NCBI GenBank assembly: GCA_016195665.1
Contig: JACPZD010000020.1
Span: 18,659-82,658 of the forward strand
Source: Gammaproteobacteria bacterium
Lineage (GTDB): Bacteria; Pseudomonadota; Gammaproteobacteria; SURF-13
Direction of reading: 5' to 3'
DNA: 64,000 nt
Made by a program: the position numbers and the translations under genes. The stretch's first letter is position 1. Each line of letters starts with the position of its first letter. The notes below the pieces were generated by a model that was not told the origin of the DNA, did no database searches, and worked only from the letters and a program-made list of their open reading frames with translations. Below are positions 61,278-64,000 of the stretch, one piece after another.

Positions 61278-64000
61278 ATGTCTAAGCCCCGCAGAGCACT
61301 GCATTTCCTGAGACCCCTTCTCTGTCTGTTACTGATCAGCAGCTCACTATTCACCAGTCCCAGCGTTTTCGCCCACCGCCAGATCTACACCGACCTTTTC
61401 AATCTTGGCGCCACACCCCCCACTCAATCCCAAAAGACCGTCAGCGTCGCCAACCTCAGCGGCAGCTTCATCCTCACCCTCCAAAACGGCGCCACCAACG
61501 GCGGCCAACGCATCAGCAGCGGCTCCGTCGAATTAAACGGCACGGTCATCCTCGGCCCCACCCAACTGACCTCCCAGGCCGGCGCCCTGCAAGTAGCCGT
61601 GACACTACAGGCCAGCAACACCCTCAAGGTCACCCTAAACAGTGGCGCGAGCAACGCCTTTGTAATCATCAGCCTGCTCCAGCACCTTACCGACACCACA
61701 CCGCCCACTCTCACCCTCACCCAGCCCAGCAGCGGACAGGTATTCACCACCTCACCCATCACCGTCAGCGGCGCCGCCACCGACAACCTCTCCGGCATCA
61801 AGGACCTCTGGGTCAACGGCGTCCTCACCCCGCTCGTCAATGGCGCCTTCACCACCTCGCTCAGCTTGACCACTGCCTCGACGCGGGTCTCCCTCTACGC
61901 CAAGGACTATGAAGGCAACCTGGGCACCACCTACACCGACGTATTCCTCGACAGTGTACCGCCCACCATTAACATCCAAAGCCCCGCCGACGGGGCCATC
62001 GTCACCACCTCCACACTCTCCGTCAGCGCCGTCGCCTACGACGATGTAGGCTTCCCCAGCGTCACCCTCAACGGCCAACCCGCCGTGCGCGATGGAGACC
62101 TCGTCTCCGCCACCGTGACCCTGACCCCTGGGGCAAATACGATTACCCTCATTGCTACCGATGGGGTGGGGAGACAGACTACGGTTACTCGCACGGTGAC
62201 CTACGATGCCGGCCCGCAACCGCCACCCGATCCTGCGACGGTAGCCCCGCCGGTGGATGCCACTGTGGCCAGCATCCTCTCCGAGACCACAAAATTTCTC
62301 TACAGCGGCAGCAGCCCCATCCAAACCGGTGTCGCACAAGGCGCCATACAGCCGTTGCGTGCCGCCGTGCTGCGTGGCAAAGTGCTCAACCGTGACAACA
62401 CCCCCTTGTCAGGGGTGAAGATCACCGTCTTCAACCATCCCGAACTGGGCCAGACCTTAAGCCGCACCGATGGCATGTTTGACCTCGCCGTCAATGGCGG
62501 CGGACTCGTCACCCTCAACTACGAAAAGACCGGCTACCTGCCGGTACAGCGCCAGACCAACACCCCATGGCAGGACTACGTCGTCCTGGACGACGTAGTG
62601 ATGATCCCCTTGGATAGCCAAGTCACGCCCATAAACTTAAGCGCCACCACACCCATCCAGGTCGCCCAAGGCAGCCCCGTCACCGACAGCAGCGGCATGC
62701 GCCGCGCCACCCTGCTGTTTAGCCAAGGCACCACCGCCACCACCGCCGGCGGCACAGTACTCACCAACCTCAACATCCGCGCCACCGAATACACCGTCGG
62801 CGCCAACGGCCCCAAGACCATGCCCGGCCCGCTGCCGCCCAGCAGCGGCTACACCTACGCCGTCGAACTCACCGCCGACGAAGCCTTAGGCCAAAGCATC
62901 ACCTTCAGCAAACCGGTCTACACCTACGTCGAGAATTTCCTGAATTTCCCCATCGGCGGCATCGTGCCGGTCGGCTACTACGACAGAACCAAGGCCGCCT
63001 GGATTCCCTCCGCCAACGGCAAGGTCATCAAGATACTCAGCATCACCGCAGGGATGGCCGATCTCGACACGAATGGCGATGGTCTCCCCGATGATGCCGC
63101 CACCCTCACCGCCCTGGGCGTCACCGACGCCGAGCGCCAGAAGCTCGCTACTCTCTATCTCCCCAATCAAAGCCTGTGGCGGGTACCGATCACCCACTTC
63201 AGCCCTTGGGATTGCAACTGGCCGTACGGCCCACCGCCGGATGCGCGTGCGCCACAGTCTAAGCTCAAAAAAATCAAGGAGGACTGTCCTGATAAAAAGC
63301 AGGGCTCGATTATCGAGTGCCAGAACCAGACTCTAGGCGAACGGGTAGCCATCACCGCCATCCCCTACACCCTCAACTACCGCAGTGATCGGGTACCCGG
63401 CCGCAAAACAGAATACAGTTTGGACATTCCACTCAGCGGTGCCAGCATTCCTGGGAGCCTGAAACGCATTGATCTGGAAATCGAGGTTGCGGGCAGGCAA
63501 TTTACCCAAAGCTTCACCGCCGCGCCCAATCAAAAATACAGCTTCACCTGGGACGGCAAAGACGCTTACGGCCGTACTCTGCAAGGGGATCAGCCGGCAT
63601 TAGTGCGTATCGGCTATGTCTATGACGCGGTGTATCAGTCGCCAGCACAGCTTGTCCAAAGTTTTGCGGCCTTTTCAGGAATACCCATTACCGTCAGTCG
63701 TGCCCGTCAAGAAATTACGTTATGGCAAGCATCTCAATCCACACTCGGCGTGTGGAACGGCGCGAGACGTTCTGGCATTGGTGGCTGGAGTCTGGATAAC
63801 CATCATGCCTACGATCCCACCGGCAGGGTGCTGTATCTAGGCAGCGGCGAGCGGCGCTCCGCAATAACCTCAAGTATCATCACCACCGTGGCGGGGAACG
63901 GCACAGGTGTATTTTCTGGTGACGACGGCCCCGCCGTGCAGGCCGGTCTTGCCAGTTCGGTAGCAGTCGCTGTGGCGGCGGATGGCAGCGTCTACATTGC
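61278..64000 (+). CDS. Secreted Rhs/YD-repeat-like giant protein, 5' part
   Basis: Runs off the window; 907 codons are visible without a stop. A signal peptide (about residues 1-32, LCLLLISSSLFTSPSVFA) is followed by Ig-like/cadherin-like segments (about 140-305, PPTLTLTQPSSGQVFTTSPI, GSVPPTINIQSPADGAI style). A carboxypeptidase-regulatory-like fold comes next (about 372-425, RGKVLNRDNTPLSGVKITVF), then a calcium-type loop DLDTNGDGLPDD, a FlgD-like WDGKDAYGR, and the Rhs-type entry GIGGWSLDNHHAYDPTGRVL. An NHL-like repeat begins at TTVAGNGTGVFSGDDGPA. This order is that of large secreted Rhs-like proteins, many of which end in a toxin; the end is not visible. Start ATG 61278 chosen for the signal peptide. 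Confidence 0.8.
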   Translation, partial: MSKPRRALHFLRPLLCLLLISSSLFTSPSVFAHRQIYTDLFNLGATPPTQSQKTVSVANLSGSFILTLQNGATNGGQRISSGSVELNGTVILGPTQLTSQAGALQVAVTLQASNTLKVTLNSGASNAFVIISLLQHLTDTTPPTLTLTQPSSGQVFTTSPITVSGAATDNLSGIKDLWVNGVLTPLVNGAFTTSLSLTTASTRVSLYAKDYEGNLGTTYTDVFLDSVPPTINIQSPADGAIVTTSTLSVSAVAYDDVGFPSVTLNGQPAVRDGDLVSATVTLTPGANTITLIATDGVGRQTTVTRTVTYDAGPQPPPDPATVAPPVDATVASILSETTKFLYSGSSPIQTGVAQGAIQPLRAAVLRGKVLNRDNTPLSGVKITVFNHPELGQTLSRTDGMFDLAVNGGGLVTLNYEKTGYLPVQRQTNTPWQDYVVLDDVVMIPLDSQVTPINLSATTPIQVAQGSPVTDSSGMRRATLLFSQGTTATTAGGTVLTNLNIRATEYTVGANGPKTMPGPLPPSSGYTYAVELTADEALGQSITFSKPVYTYVENFLNFPIGGIVPVGYYDRTKAAWIPSANGKVIKILSITAGMADLDTNGDGLPDDAATLTALGVTDAERQKLATLYLPNQSLWRVPITHFSPWDCNWPYGPPPDARAPQSKLKKIKEDCPDKKQGSIIECQNQTLGERVAITAIPYTLNYRSDRVPGRKTEYSLDIPLSGASIPGSLKRIDLEIEVAGRQFTQSFTAAPNQKYSFTWDGKDAYGRTLQGDQPALVRIGYVYDAVYQSPAQLVQSFAAFSGIPITVSRARQEITLWQASQSTLGVWNGARRSGIGGWSLDNHHAYDPTGRVLYLGSGERRSAITSSIITTVAGNGTGVFSGDDGPAVQAGLASSVAVAVAADGSVYI

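Overview
The window looks like chromosome of a gammaproteobacterium, probably an environmental genome or metagenome bin. Gene order is typical of that class: carAB-greA-rlmE-ftsH-folP-glmM; tpiA-secG-tRNA-Leu-nuoA to N with separate nuoC and nuoD; and pabB-pabC-mltG-tmk-holB-pilZ-tatD. OxyR and a PEP-CTERM protein also fit. No genus can be named from sequence alone.

Layout. 1-9.5 kb: pyrimidine, transcription, rRNA and folate housekeeping genes (carA end, carB, greA, a DUF4149 protein, rlmE, ftsH, folP, glmM). 9.5-12.4 kb: accessory DNA with a Phd/VapC toxin-antitoxin pair, a LuxR-type regulator and a DUF1778/GNAT toxin-antitoxin pair. 12.9-20.4 kb: a very long repeat-rich secreted protein ending in a PEP-CTERM sorting signal, interrupted by two identical frameshifting deletions, followed by two related small membrane proteins. 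20.8-37.0 kb: tpiA, secG, tRNA-Leu(GAG) and all 13 complex I genes, the operon carrying three inserted non-coding repeats. 37.2-40.9 kb: a di-haem peroxidase overlapping a GGDEF/EAL protein. 41.0-46.6 kb: the efp gene split by a 5-kb insertion holding two IS elements, an IS3 fragment, a glycosyltransferase, a truncated GDP-fucose synthase and a secreted protein. 46.8-49.85 kb: uvrC with an in-frame stop, pgsA and three tRNAs. 50.0-53.7 kb: queH, oxyR and a rubrerythrin/rubredoxin/rubredoxin reductase peroxide defence unit with a good OxyR site. 53.7-54.7 kb: three small coiled-coil or DNA-binding-like proteins. 54.7-60.7 kb: the tatD-pilZ-holB-tmk-mltG-pabC-pabB operon on the minus strand. 61.3 kb to the end: the start of a secreted Rhs-like giant protein behind a run of 20 G.

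The strongest theme is invasion of genes and operons by small repeats. Three GATACAAG inverted repeats sit directly before carB, folP and nuoJ. Two copies of a 133-141 bp terminal-inverted-repeat element overlap the stop codons of nuoE and uvrC. A 193-bp MITE-like element separates nuoD from nuoE. A CCTCACGCC repeat is inserted in frame inside both carB and pabC and encodes nearly the same peptide in each. Several apparent gene breaks (efp, uvrC, the PEP-CTERM gene, the G20 run) could be real decay or assembly artefacts and should be checked against reads.
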